From NCBI GenBank assembly GCA_014058105.1, contig JACGCM010000933.1, forward strand, positions 558,001 to 622,000: a stretch of 64,000 nucleotides of DNA. The letters are read 5' to 3'. This document shows positions 11,700 to 22,953 of this stretch, one piece after another. Positions within the stretch are counted from its first letter, which is position 1. The number at the start of each line of letters is the position of its first letter. The notes beneath the pieces are model-generated. The model was given only the letters and a program-made list of their open reading frames with translations, made no database searches and was not told the DNA's origin. The position numbers and the translations under genes were made by a program. Origin of the DNA: Kingdonia uniflora. Taxonomy: Eukaryota; Streptophyta; Magnoliopsida; Ranunculales; Circaeasteraceae.

Positions 11700-13811
11700 T
11701 ATCTCTTATAACAATAGATTTTCATAGATTACTATAAATATTAATTTATCACTTTTTCAAGAAATACAAAATTGATCTTCAAAAACACACACACATATCA
11801 CGTATATTTACTAACCTTCTATATCATAATGAGAATCTGAGGCAGCGTCGTAACTTTCCCTCACCACGCTGCTGTAAATCTACCTTCACGACTTAGATTC
11901 AGCAATTCTCTCATACTTTGACTAATGATCCCTCTTGTTTGAGTCTCCACAAGTTTCAGTACTATTTTTGCCTCTATTTTTCCTTCATCTCTCACTGCTC
12001 TTCAAATTTTTTGAAGTTAAAAAACGCTTGATTGACAAAGATGAAATAGTATTTATATTTACTTTTTCTAACTCGTGGCAGTTATTGAGCCTCGTACGAG
12101 CCGTCCTCAGTTTTGGAACCAAGGCATCCCTTCCACTATGCATGTTAGACGTCTTGCACCTTTTCGATACAAATGCTTCCCATCATTACCCTTTTTCTTA
12201 TATTTTAATCTATTTTTATCTCTTTCTTCCAAATCTCCCTCTGACCTTGCCCCACTCATAATTACTCACTCTTTACAACCAACCGAGTGTTTACAACTTT
12301 TCACAAGAGATAAAATCTAAACTTCCCTGCTTTTCTATACGTACTTCTTCTTCTACTCTTAATACAACCATGACGTCATTTCCAAAGCTACAATAATAGA
12401 GTTTCAAATAATTTCTAATTCATTGTTACCAACAGTTACAAACAATATTCACAAAAATAAAGGATCTATTCAACAAATTATTTCAGATTATTCAAACTCA
12501 AAAATAATCTTATTCTATCACCCTATTTTATATCTGCTCCATGCACCTTACATGTAATTACATCAGAAATAGTCTTGGTCACCTGGGAACCACATCCAAT
12601 CGGTCAACCTACAGCAATCTTTATATCCTCAAATTTGATCTCCATCTCAGTAATCAGTCCAGACACCACTTCTCAATCTGCAGGATCCCTCACCAGTTCA
12701 CAAAAAAATCTCTCAAAGAAAAATCGGGCATACTCAAGTTCCCTACCCCTTGAATTTAATCATTTACGCTGACACTCCCTCACTGGCAACTCAGCATCAT
12801 AGCCCAACAATCCAAAAATTCTTTCCCGCACTTCTGTGATCTTTATGGCAAATCGTCCTTCAGCGGCAATACGAATCCTCTGGGATCGAGTGCACACTAT
12901 TCCTATCTCTTCCCCCATATTCAAAGATGTTTCTGCCTTATTTATATATTTTTCACTACCGATTCTCCCATATTCAAAGATCTTTTTAACAGGTCATCTT
13001 TCTGCCAACTCTTCAAACTGAAGATCTTCTTAACGCTAAAAGATGATGGCAAAATGTAGAAACAGACTTCCACTTTGTGTCTCCCTCCTCCACTACCATC
13101 ACCTCTTCCTTTAAAACTACCACCTCCACAGAGTTGGTAGACATAAAGTGGGCCCGACCTTATAAACCATTGTGATACAAGAAATCAGCGTAACTGCTCC
13201 GCAATCACGCCTATCCCTGCATCTGTCTCCCCAACCTTACCCTCCGCAAGAATATGGAGACAAGCCCAACGTTGCTTGCCTGTTAAGACAACGTGGTAAA
13301 ATCTCTATCTACAGTAAAATTCCTCCTAAACTTTAACTGCTTCGTCTGCTGACATGCCTCTATATGTTAGAGAGACAGGTGCAGGAACAGGATCCCCCAA
13401 AGTGCGGTCCCCAAAAAATCTTAACTTCAACCTCTGTATTTATGAAGCAATTTGCTCATCAAGAACCATCTTACGAGTCTTCACCATCTTCAAAACTTAC
13501 AGATAATTTTGTAGCAGACCACAATGTACTTTGTCACAATCTACAGTACAAGTACCCTTTATATAACCCTACATTTATTGTGCAGGTACATTTTCCCAAG
13601 CGTCATCATTCAGAAAAATGTAACTCTTCAAAGCCTAACCGTCACATTGATCTATTCCCATCAACATTCAATGCACATACATTCTCCTTTGACACGCGCA
13701 TTTTCCATGCAGTCAACACACATCATTACTTCTTTCACAATTCAAATTACTAACCTGAATACCCATATATCCAAATCCTTTCTCAGCCAAAGCTACTCGT
13801 GTCTTCGGTTA
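11700..13811. other. Tat1 region between antisense gene and 3' LTR, no clear gene
   Basis: About 2.1 kb of AT-rich, pyrimidine-biased + strand sequence. Several short ORFs (for example 13364-13753) have no recognisable domain and no counterpart in Tat2 or Tat3. In Tat3 the equivalent interval carries two small antisense ORFs; I looked for their conserved PGEP motif on the - strand here and did not find it. Confidence 0.5.
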
Positions 13812-13823
13812 TGAGGGTGCAAT
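13812..13823 (+). promoter_or_regulatory. Polypurine tract of Tat1 (degraded)
   Basis: The purine-rich stretch TGAGGGTGCAAT directly precedes the 3' LTR, where a polypurine tract primes plus-strand synthesis. Tat2 has the same layout with a much longer G run. Confidence 0.6.
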
Positions 13824-14440
13824 TGTAGGGGCCTATCCCTCGATCTGACCTAATATCGAGCTATCCCCAGTTTAAATTGCCTCCATATTAGGCTCACGCA
13901 TTCTCCACACGACTTTTTCTGTCAACATTGCCACATTCTCCACGAACTAAAGAAGAGCGTGGGTTGAGCATAAACCAAAAAACCTAAACAAGTCAAAACT
14001 ACCTGTTTCTCACAAACTCAGCAGTTACTCAATCAATAGCCACTAACCACATTATTCGGAGGACGTGCTCCAGTACGATGAAGAACTGCAAAAGAGGCCT
14101 ATATAAAGAAAAAGTTCTAGAAGAGACAGGGGCCAAAAAAAGATATGAGAAATCACTATAAAGACTATCTCTTCTAAGATTCTCAACATTCCAAACATCT
14201 TATTCACAAGATTAAACGTTTTTAAGTCTAGAAATAACTTGTAATAAGCTACCATCAGCCTCAAGCAATAAACGTTACTATTATAAAACCCTTAACATGA
14301 GGTCGTGGTTTTTAACCTATTCATAGGCTTTCCACGCTAAATACTTGTGTCATTTCTTATTTACTAGATTGTAGCCACAGGTACATTGGTATAAGGACTA
14401 ATTCCAGGCCACATCGAGCTCGCAGAATTAGGCTATTACA
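13824..14440 (+). repeat. 3' LTR of Tat1
   Basis: A 617-bp partner of 588-1204, starting TGTAGGGGCC and ending ATTACA, so both termini are the canonical TG and CA. The equal length shows few net indels since insertion even though base substitutions are frequent. Confidence 0.92.
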
Positions 14441-14787
14441 GTAGTTATTATGTAGGGTCCAAAAGCTAATTTACCCAAATAGAAAGCCTACTCATAGAAT
14501 TTGAGTACAACAGAGTAGAATTAGAACTTACTGATTATTTTAAAATAAAGGAAAAAGTATTAATTACAGCTAGAGTGAAAAGTGTGATAGTTATTTTCCC
14601 AGGAAATGGCAGGGGTAGGTGGGGTGAAATTGGTAAGTATGGATTATCTCCCTATCTCCAATTGTGTCTTTGTAATAAGGGACATGTCTATTAATTAGAG
14701 GATATAAACTCCTTTAGCAGCAAAGATGCAACACCAATAACAGCAGGAGAAGCCAACTTTCAAATCAAACTAAAAGTCAAAGAAGGT

Positions 14788-15063
14788 ATGAGACTCCTCC
14801 AATTGCTAGAAAGACGGCCAGAAGAGCTCCCAAAACTAGATCTAACAATGGTCTCTAGTGTTCTTTATGTAAATGAACCACTTGATCACATGTTCTTGAA
14901 CTACCATATATCTAGAAAATTGTGGGCCTTAGCTCTTCAACACTTTGGTATCACTTTAAGAATCCAAAATGTCAGCGTTGAATGGGAATGGATCACAAGT
15001 TTTGTTGCAAGGGGCATGATAAAATCTAAGGTTAATCAAGTTGGGTTGGGTGTTACCCTATAA
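14788..15063 (+). pseudogene. LINE ORF2 C-terminal scrap (zf-RVT type)
   Basis: This 91-codon frame contains NEPLDHMFLNYHISRKLWA, which resembles the zinc-binding domain found after reverse transcriptase in plant L1-type LINEs (ESxDHLFLxCxFSRxLW). The first cysteine and the last cysteine or histidine are missing or changed. No reverse transcriptase is adjacent, so this is an isolated remnant. 14441-14787 and 15064-15455 hold nothing else I can name. Confidence 0.5.
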
Positions 15064-15455
15064 TGGATATGAAACGAGAGAAATGTAATGAATTATACCG
15101 AGAATACTAAAGCACCCCTCCTAGCTAGACCAGAAGAGAGTTAGACTATCAAGGTTGTACAACAGATCGTAGGTCGGAACCCCCATAGCATACCAGCGAG
15201 AATTCAACCAATCGAAACAATCTACGTTAGAAACTTGTATACGCATTTTTTTTATACGCATTTTTTTTCATCACACAAAAAAGACTAATATACAACAAAA
15301 GTTGATATATATACAATATAAACAGAGTAACAATAATAGTAGCTACGTATGAGCAAGGTAGAAAACATAACAACCTCCAACTTCCCAACTACAAAGATAT
15401 ATACAAGAATTATACTATATGTCCTCAAAAAAAATCAACCACAACTAACTAGCCA

Positions 15456-15640
15456 CACTACTAGAAAATAGACCAACAGTCACGATCTATATTAGTTTTA
15501 GCCACAGTGACAACAGTAGCTAAATGCTACAAACTTAACCGTGGCCAAACCTCAAAATTCATGGCTAAAGACATATACTTATTTGTTTTTTGTAGCACTA
15601 ATTTTGGTTCGTAGCCAAACCGTGGCGAATAACATTAAAA
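15456..15640. mobile_element. Terminus of a CACTA (En/Spm) transposon
   Basis: The sequence CACTACTAGAAAATAG at 15456 is a typical CACTA terminal inverted repeat. It is followed by short subterminal motifs in both orientations built on TAGCCACRG or its complement (tagccacag, gtagctaaa, cgtggcc, cgtagccaaaccgtgg), as expected for transposase binding sites in this superfamily. I could not find a matching opposite end, so the length is unknown. The element may have carried the gene fragments that follow. Confidence 0.65.
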
Positions 15641-16388
15641 ATGCGGGATCCAAAATTTAAGAATTCTATTTCCCGCGGTTTCAAAGTATTTCCCCCGACT
15701 CTCTCTCTTCCCATTTCACTTCAGTAATTCTAGGGTTTTAAGCAGTAAATTTGTCTAAAAAATCTTCGACCATATCTCTCTTTCTCCGAATCTCAAATCT
15801 CACAGAGGTAATCAAGTTTCAATTTCTGATTGAACAATAAGAGTCATAAGCTCTTAAAGCATATATTAGTTTGTTTCTCAAAATTGATTTTCTCGGGTGA
15901 ACTTACAGGGTTTATTAAAGCCTGGAATTTGCAAGTCATAATTAAATCCCTCAAGTTCTAGGTATTTCTTATTTGGGTATTTATTCTTGATTTGGTTTTT
16001 TATCACTATGGTTGTATGATTTTACTTTGGATGTTCCTTAATTCTACATCATGTTTCTCTAAATTTATTCTTGATCATGTACTTCATTTTGGTGGTTGTA
16101 GTCATGGTTTTTATGATTTTGCCTAGGTTTTTTATGATTTTGGCTGTTATAGTTAGGGTTCCTTAATTTTACATCATGGCTTTTATGTTGTTATAATAAG
16201 CAAGTGTATCAAAACAACATATTATTTCAAATGTGATGCAAGGCTTATTACATTATTGATTCACCGAAGCTCTGGCGAGTCAGTTAATTGGAACAGTTTT
16301 TTAGCAGCAATTGAGATGGTTTACGAGGATTAAATCGTGTATAAAACAGCTGTTCACATAAAGGGTTTGTCTCAGTTCTGAGTTTGCA
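15641..16388. other. Leader-like non-coding stretch after the CACTA end
   Basis: A CT-rich segment (15690-15790) followed by an intron-like AT-rich stretch looks like the 5' untranslated region and first intron of a plant gene. No coding exon is recognisable. Confidence 0.3.
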
Positions 16389-16622
16389 TTGACCTATTTC
16401 TCCTACAACATGTCATGGTCAAGGATTGTTAGAAATAGTCTAAAACAGTCCGAAAAGTCCCTTGGGTATTATTATGCAAGTGAGAGAAGTTTACTTGGCA
16501 ATAGGTTATCTGCAAACAAACCCTATATATCTTCTGTAAGAAATATTATAGCAACCCGTGTGGGTGCAGGATATCTGGTAAGTTATGGTGTCAGGGAAAT
16601 CACAGGAACACCACAATATTAG
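16389..16622 (+). other. Unrecognised 77-codon ORF, possibly a gene fragment
   Basis: The frame from 16389 (a second ATG, MSWSRIVRNSLKQ, lies at about 16410) is rich in Ser, Arg, Tyr and Asn with few acidic residues, so it looks like an organelle-targeting presequence. I do not recognise the protein. It lies directly upstream of the malic-enzyme exons but does not look like the start of that enzyme. Confidence 0.3.
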
Positions 16623-17953
16623 TTTTTATCAAGCAAAAACCTCTGTTTTAAGCTTTTGAAATGGGTGTACTTTATAGATTTAGGAGTACGCCAACCTAGG
16701 CTTGAAGGAGAAGAGTATATATCCATTGTTGACGAATTTATGGAAGTTGTTTCTACACGTTGGCCTAAGGCCATTGCATAGGTTCGTTTCTCAAAATAAT
16801 TATTACACAACATTTTGATATTATCATCCTAGTAACGTGGTGGTGGTCATGAAAACTGTCAGTTTGAGGATTTTCAAATGAAGTGGGCCCTTGAAACTCT
16901 ACAACGCTACCGGAAAAAAAATTGCATGTTCAATGATGACATACAAGTAAAAATCTTTTTCCGTGTGTTTTACATTTGATTAAGTAAATAACGTGATATT
17001 TTTTAAGAAGTTTATATGAGTATATTTTCTTATACAGAATGTCAAATAGGGAACTGTTGGTGTTGCACTTACTGGATTATTGGGAGCTGTAAGAGCTCAA
17101 GGTTGACCATTGAGCAACTTTGTTAAACAAAAGATAGTTATAGTTGGAGCTGGAAGGTATTTAATAAATTTGATGAAAATAAGTTATTCTTTATTTGTCT
17201 ATTAGGAAAAATCTCAAACCCTTACCCCCGCTTTCCCATCTGAAACAACCATCTTACTACTCACTCTCAATCCTTCTACCATCTCTCTGGCTTTTTCCAC
17301 CGTATTGGGGTATACTAGTATACATAATCTAGCTTGTACAGCTATGAAATAGGTCTTGCAACTTCCAGCTTCACTTTGATTTTCCTACTATTTATATTAT
17401 GTTTAGTACAGGAATTGGTGTACTTAGCATGGCCAAGCAGGCTGTTACGAGGATGACTGACGACAATGAAGCGACAAGGAACAACCCATTCTGGCTACTC
17501 GACAAAGATGTATGATTCCCGTCTTTTAGTCATATTTTGATGATCGAGGACAGTGCAGTAATATATGATATTTATGTGGATACGTTTTCACTTCATTTAT
17601 GTGCATAACCTATTCTCTGAGCAGCCTTGTGAAATTCATTTCTCACTTATCCACATAAAGGGAGAATGGTTTATATTAAGGACTAACAACGGGAAATTAG
17701 TTATCACATGTTCATGGAGACAATGTGATACAAATTATGGTCTGCTAATGTCTCCAAGAGGATATACAGATTTGAAAGATGAACTCCAATTATACTATAA
17801 TTTGTAATACATTATTTAAGTTTTGGTTAACTTTGTGCTTGATTGGTTTGGACACAGGGAGTTGTTACTAAAGCGAGAAATAATATTGAGCTATCAGCTG
17901 TACCTTTTATGAAAGGCTTTGGTCCAGGAGAGAGAGAGGCTTGGAGAAGGGGT

Positions 17954-18743
17954 TGTTGGGTTATGGCTCAAAAATAGACAAAGTCGTTCGAACGAGACAT
18001 AAAGCCGTTCAAACGAAAAAGCTTTCCGTTGAAGTCGTTCGAACGAGACTGTATGTCGTTCGAACGAAAACTGCGTTGTTTGTTTTGTAAGCTCATTTTG
18101 AAGGGGGCATATTCTAAGGCGATGATTTGTCTCGTGATGCGTACTTCGTTGATGACCTAATAGAGAGTCTATAAAAGTAAGGGCTTTGTTAGACTATTTT
18201 ACATAGTATGTGAGTTAAAAGCCTCTGTGTGAGAAACTTGAAATCTATAAGAGATGTAGCCTCTATGATAGACCTTGTAAAGAGTTGGTCTTTACAAGGA
18301 CGAAGGTGGAGGGTGTTCTCAAGAGATTTGATGGTGAAAGGGGGAAGTACCCCTTGGTTGTTAAGATGGGAAATTAATGAATAGATAAGATTGAAGAGTT
18401 TTAAGAAGAAAGTATGCAACATGGTCTTTTTTAGGTAATCTTCGGGTTCTTGATGGATCTCTTATTTTCTTTTTCTCTTATAAATCTATTTGAGGGTATT
18501 ATGAGATTAGAAAATTCTATGTTTGTTGGAATTTCTTGGGCTTGTAATTGAACTTGGATACATAGTGGATTTCTAACTTGGTGGTGGGGAATAGCCTTAG
18601 AGTGAACCTCCGGTAAATATTGTGTTAGGTGTGCATGAATTATTGTGTTTATATTTCTTAGTTCATTATTTGTATGTCATGGAGATAAAGGATAAAACCA
18701 AATTGCGCGTGGATGATGCACTCTGCACACTGTTCTTCCAACA
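17954..18743. mobile_element. Solo LTR inserted in the malic-enzyme pseudogene exon
   Basis: A 790-bp insertion begins TGTTGG and ends CCAACA, a perfect 6-bp terminal inverted repeat of LTR type. It splits the exon exactly between the codons for GFGPG..EG and GASL. The flanks read GGGT and GGGC, compatible with a slightly mutated target duplication. No coding sequence or second LTR is present, so it is a solo LTR left by recombination. Three copies of GTCGTTCGAACGA lie near its left end. Confidence 0.75.
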
Positions 18744-18845
18744 GGGCCAGTCTCCTTAAAGTGGAAAGGTTATCTTAAAAAGAAAATGTATCAAGAAAGT
18801 TGCATCATCTTATTTTCTCTCTTTTAGTTTGTTTGACTAGGTGGT

Positions 18846-18961
18846 TAAGCCTAGTGGTGGTTGTACCTCTCCACTTAGAGAGAAGTCATGTTCGAAACCT
18901 CATGGTGTTAGAAACTTAGGGTTATAGATCCCTATATAAAACTGGCTTGCCATGCAAAAAA
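18846..18961 (+). mobile_element. tRNA-type SINE in an intron
   Basis: A 116-bp insertion with RNA polymerase III promoter elements: an A-box-like TAAGCCTAGTGG at its start and a B-box-like GTTCGAAACC at about 18892. It ends in an A-rich tail (aaaaaa) and is flanked by perfect 10-bp duplications ACTAGGTGGT (18836-18845 and 18962-18971). These are the hallmarks of a SINE mobilised by a LINE. It lies in the intron after the solo LTR. Confidence 0.8.
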
Positions 18962-19583
18962 ACTAGGTGGTCATGAATTGCCTTTGGCACTAATTTTTTG
19001 CTTAATTATTTTTTGTGATTCCCATGAACCAATATTTGTAGGTAAAAAAGGTTAAGCCTCACGTGCTTCTAGGTTTGTCTAGAGTTGGCGGTATATTTAC
19101 TAAGGAGGTAAGGACAACCCACTTGTGACATATCTACATGATATTTGTTTTTCCTTTGATGCATAACATAGGATAAGTGACTGATTTTGCCGTTCTCATT
19201 TTTATCTTTGACATGGTGTTAAACAAGTACTTAAGGCAATGCAAGAGTCAAATTTTGTTAGGCCTGCAATATTTACTATGTCAAATCCAACTACAAATGG
19301 TTAATCACTTCAAGCCCTTTATTAAAATGTTAAATCTTCTCTGGTACAGTGGAGTGCACAACTGTTGATGCCTTCAAACATACAGGAGAAACACATAGTT
19401 TTTGCTAGTGGGAGCTCCTTTGGAAATGTTAATCTTGGTTAGTTCTCTTATGTATATTGGATCCTATTTTATTCGCAAGTGGTATTTCTTAGTATATATC
19501 ATTGCGCTGCCCCCTAGAAAATAATTTGTTGCATAATTCCATGTCAAATTTAATGTTTCTATAAGAAAATGTATGTTGCTTAA

Positions 19584-19728
19584 GGCTTCCCTTGGTATCC
19601 CAAGAATCTCTCCACAAATCAAGATTTCAGGTATTTTTATCAATTTAACGGTTAACAACGGCTAGATTGAAGGAGATAACCATAAATCCCTGATTTGAGG
19701 GGGGATTTCTGGGATACCAAGTATAACC
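19584..19728. mobile_element. Tourist-type MITE in a malic-enzyme intron
   Basis: A 145-bp element has imperfect terminal inverted repeats (ggcttcccttggtatccca against ggttatacttggtatccca) and is flanked by TAA on both sides (19581-19583 and 19729-19731). TAA duplications and short size point to the PIF/Harbinger-derived Tourist group. It has no coding capacity. Confidence 0.7.
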
Positions 19729-20245
19729 TAAGTATTTTGAAAGTCTCATATAACACTTGGGTAGTTCTACTAAAATCTATTAAGCATGCTTAAGTTCAAG
19801 AACTTAACACATCTAACATACTATTCGGTTTCATATAAGCACATATTTTCTTAAAAATTTCTTACGCCCATTTTATTAGCAAACTCTTATACATGTATTG
19901 TACTTTTGGACATCTTTTCAGGTGCCAAGTTTGATTTTTCTTCCATACTCTATATTCACCCTATGATAAATTACTTACTTGTGTAATATTTGTTTAAATA
20001 TCTGATGTATATTATGCTAATATCAACTATTGACTTTCTGCAGGGAATGGAAAAGTAGGCCATGTCAATCAAGCAAATAATATGTATTTGTTTCTAGGGT
20101 ATGTGCTGAGTCTATGTTATTTTATTAGAAAGTCAAGCAATAAATGTTTGCCTAACGAGATTTTATTGTTTAAGATTGGCTTAGGAACTCTTCTTTCGGG
20201 AGCTCATTATATTTCTAATGGAATGCTTCAAGTTGCAGTTGAATG

Positions 20246-21752
20246 GTAAGATTATTAAGTTAATGAGTTGTCTTAGAAGTTGTTTGACGGCCATACAAGT
20301 CATGGGTGTACCCAATTACTTCCTAGGGATCATGCCATTCCCCACCCCAGTGTAGTATCATATTCTTCGTACTCAACCTGATCAAATTAGGAAATTAACA
20401 CTAACATTTAATGGTGCAAAAATATAAAACAATTAAAAACAAATCCTAATTTTATACAAACACTAATTTTCAAAAAAAATAAAAAATTAACCTCCTAAAA
20501 TGCAGACAAAAAAAAACAAATTTAAAAAAAATATATAAAAAGCACAAAGTCTACTACCCCAAATTGTCACCAAAACCCTAGACATCAACTTTTAAACCCT
20601 AATTTTATTTTTTTCCAAATGTGTTCCCCACTATTGTGTTCCCCAAATGCATATAAAATCGAGAAATAAGGATTAATATACTCACATTTGGCCAGAGAGA
20701 GAGAGAAAGTGGAGCAATTGGAAATCCTATAGCAACGACAATGTTGTAGAGAGAGAGAGAAAGATGCAATTGGTTTCTTCAAGCAAGTTCCTTTAAACAC
20801 CTCGTCTGTTTCTTCAACTGGATTTCTTCAAGCATATGGGGTGTAATGAGATGGGGTGGTATAATGGGGAGAAGAAGAACATTTTCCTGCTCAGTTTCCT
20901 ATTTTATCACAACAATCCAAGTCGTCGTCTAAGTGCAACGGTGGATGGTTGACACGTGTTGGGAACAAGGGTACTTTGGGCATTATCAAAATAAGTTTTT
21001 GGTCAATTATGGTTAAAATGAGATAACAAAGTCAAAGATTGGTTTAACCAACTATTGGGGGGTCGACCACAATATTTGGCACATGGGGGGGGGGGAGAGT
21101 AATCGCGAATATCCATGTTTAATTGGGGGTAAACACCAAAAAGCCCAAAAATCATACCAATACTTAGGTTAACATAATCCATGTGTAATATACTTCAAGT
21201 TGTACTTGTAGGAGTCAAACTCAAGCGCAAATCAGGTGTATATCGATCAAAACCCAATTAGTGTTGAACCCAAAATACAACATATCATCAATTATCACTT
21301 AATTGCATGAAATCCAAGTCCCCATGAAATTAGTTGTATTTAAGTCCCAAATCGATCCCAAATCATTTATAACAATGTATCGCGTTAACACAATTCGAAT
21401 TTAGCGAAGATAAAGTGTGACCCATTAACCCCGATGCGCTGAAGAACCCTAAAAAAAACTAAAATCCAAGACCTAAATATGTCCAATCATTACACTCTTA
21501 CATCTACAGGGATCAAGAGAAGCATATAAAACCCTTCATCTCCCAAAATTAGACTTGAATTCAAGAGGATTTAGCTGAAATCAGAACTGAGGAGAAAAGA
21601 AACTTACTTCAAATCAGAATTTTTGTTATCCAATCGTAGCTCTCGTCGTCACGATTCCACCGGTATATCCCACGATGATTAACTCCTTCGATTCAACCCT
21701 CGAACCTCCAAAAACCATGAAGAACTTAAGCCTCTCTCTTCATTTCTCTCTC
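20246..21752. other. Non-coding region after the malic-enzyme remnant
   Basis: No gene is supported. It contains GA-microsatellites (about 20694-20711 and 20744-20762), an A-rich block (20470-20540) and a run of G (about 21086-21096). The end near 21690-21760, with a CT-rich leader on one side, may be the leader of a gene lying on the - strand, but I find no exon. The last malic-enzyme exons are not here. Confidence 0.4.
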
Positions 21753-21760
21753 CTCTATTT

Positions 21761-22382
21761 AGGGCCGGCCCTGAGGTTTGGAGGGCTGGGCCCTCTCAGG
21801 TTTGTTTGTGTGTGTTTTTTTGTCCAAAAGGCATTTTCAATGCAAAATTATTGAAAAAAAATTAATGTAACAAAAGTAGGAATTGAATCTCTAACCTTAG
21901 AGTGTCTCCTAAAGTACCTCGGTAACTTAGTTGAAAAAAAGCCAAATCCAAGTTAGTAAGGTTTTATTTCATCCAACAGTACCTTATTTGTTTTTTTAAC
22001 AGGTGCTCGACTTGAATTTTTTGTGAAAAAAAATAATTGGCCCCCTAAACCTTAGGAGCCCGATTAGAAAGCAAATAGATGCCCAATACTTGGGCGCCCA
22101 ATCGCGAAGTAAAAAACAAAGGTTGAGTCTTGAAATCCAAGTCATTGAGGTGCTGTTAGAGCTCAAAAATCCTATGTAGTACCTTGGAATCCAAGTTAGT
22201 GAGACACTTTAGGAGGCACTCCTAGATTAAATTCAAGTACTCTAACAAATGAGCTATCTTATATTAGTACAAAAATAAGGGCATTTTTGTTTACACTACT
22301 TACAAATTTTGGGGCCCCATTTTGGGTTAAAGTTTGGGGCCTAGGCGGTCGCCTCTTGCGCCTATAGTCAGGGCCGAGCTTG
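21761..22382. mobile_element. Non-autonomous hAT transposon
   Basis: A 622-bp element is flanked by perfect 8-bp duplications CTCTATTT (21753-21760 and 22383-22390), the hAT signature length. Its ends are inverted copies of the CGGCCCTGA motif (agggccggccctgagg on the left, cagggccgag on the right), seen in many plant hAT elements. No transposase ORF is present, so it must have been moved in trans. Confidence 0.82.
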
Positions 22383-22639
22383 CTCTATTTTAGAGTCGAT
22401 TACCAAATTATGAATAAGGTATTGTGTTCTCAAAACATTGTATTTATAGTCCTTCCCACGCAGTAAAACATCGCGCTGAAAACTTCATACAAATTATGTC
22501 ATTTTTCCTTGAAACCACGTACCTTGTTTGTTGTGTTCTCAAAACATCATATTTATCCGTACCATCTCACAAAAGTAAACAAAAATAAAAGCCGAACTCA
22601 TACCACTCCTGCAAAGGGTATCAAAGCCTGTTATTCTTG

Positions 22640-22950
22640 AAAAATGGGTCATTACAATACCAACTCCCCAGTAACCAATTATATGAATATTGTAAGGAAT
22701 CTGAAAGATAGATGTGCGGTGGTAGATCTGGAGCTCAATGATACAAATCAAAATAGATGTGTAGTCTCCATGTTAAACAAAAACAAAAAATTTTCAACAA
22801 AGAAACTAATTGTTATAGTTGGGGGAAACCTAAAGAATTTTGTAATGCTTAACTCTAATGGACTCTAGCTAATGAATATACTATCATAGGAAGGTATTAC
22901 AAGGAACCATGAAGGTAAAGGCCTTGTCGTCTTCCAAAAATAGGCCAGAG
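22640..22950 (+). pseudogene. Possible RNase H-like remnant, left half
   Basis: The frame beginning GHYNTNSPV continues through FVMLNSNGL and ITRNHEGKGLVVFQK, with stops in between. This spacing resembles the plant RNase H-like domain often found at the end of LINE ORF2 (FxxxNxDGA then GGVIRDxxG). The right half may resume at 25623 (YLAIESEQAKIMLE). The PIF/Harbinger element sits between them. The match is weak. Confidence 0.35.
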
Positions 22951-22953
22951 TTA

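Larger units (their letters stand above)
588..14440 (+). mobile_element. Tat1: Tat-clade Ty3/gypsy LTR retrotransposon, old and degraded
   Basis: The element has two LTRs of exactly 617 bp that start TATAGG/TGTAGG and end ATTACA. Between them are gag, protease, reverse transcriptase, RNase H and integrase in the gypsy order on the + strand. A 160-bp tandem array and a long antisense gene follow before the 3' LTR. Extra antisense ORFs after pol are known from plant Tat-clade elements such as Grande and Retand. The flanking 5-mers GTGGC (583-587) and GTAGT (14441-14445) differ only by transitions, which fits a decayed target duplication. Many stops and frameshifts mean the element cannot act autonomously. 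Confidence 0.9.
16677..20245 (+). pseudogene. NAD-dependent malic enzyme (mitochondrial, 62-kDa subunit type), middle exons only
   Basis: The parent enzyme oxidatively decarboxylates malate to pyruvate in mitochondria. Ordered exon matches are: 16677-16781 (LEGEEYISIVDEFMEV), 16863-16946 (FEDFQMKWALETLQRYRKK), 17050-17156 (GTVGVALTGLLGAVRAQG and the nucleotide-binding VIVGAG), 17407-17509 (GVLSMAKQAV), 17858-17953 (GVVTKARNNIE), 18744 onward (GASL), 19042-19107 (VKKVKPHVLLGLSRVGG), about 19228-19299 (RPAIFTMSNPTTN), 19350-19437, 20044-20098 (GKVGHVNQANNMYLF) and 20175-20245 (IGLGTLLSGAHYISNGML). Most exons keep GT/AG borders. Disabling changes are a TAG at 16779, a TGA at 17104, an extra A near 19390 and an inserted solo LTR at 17954. 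Both the N-terminal exons and the C-terminal exons are missing. Confidence 0.88.

Noticed and set aside
18846..18961. tRNA gene
   Set aside because: A-box and B-box-like motifs are present, but the sequence cannot form a full cloverleaf by eye, ends in an A tail and is flanked by target duplications, so it is a SINE.
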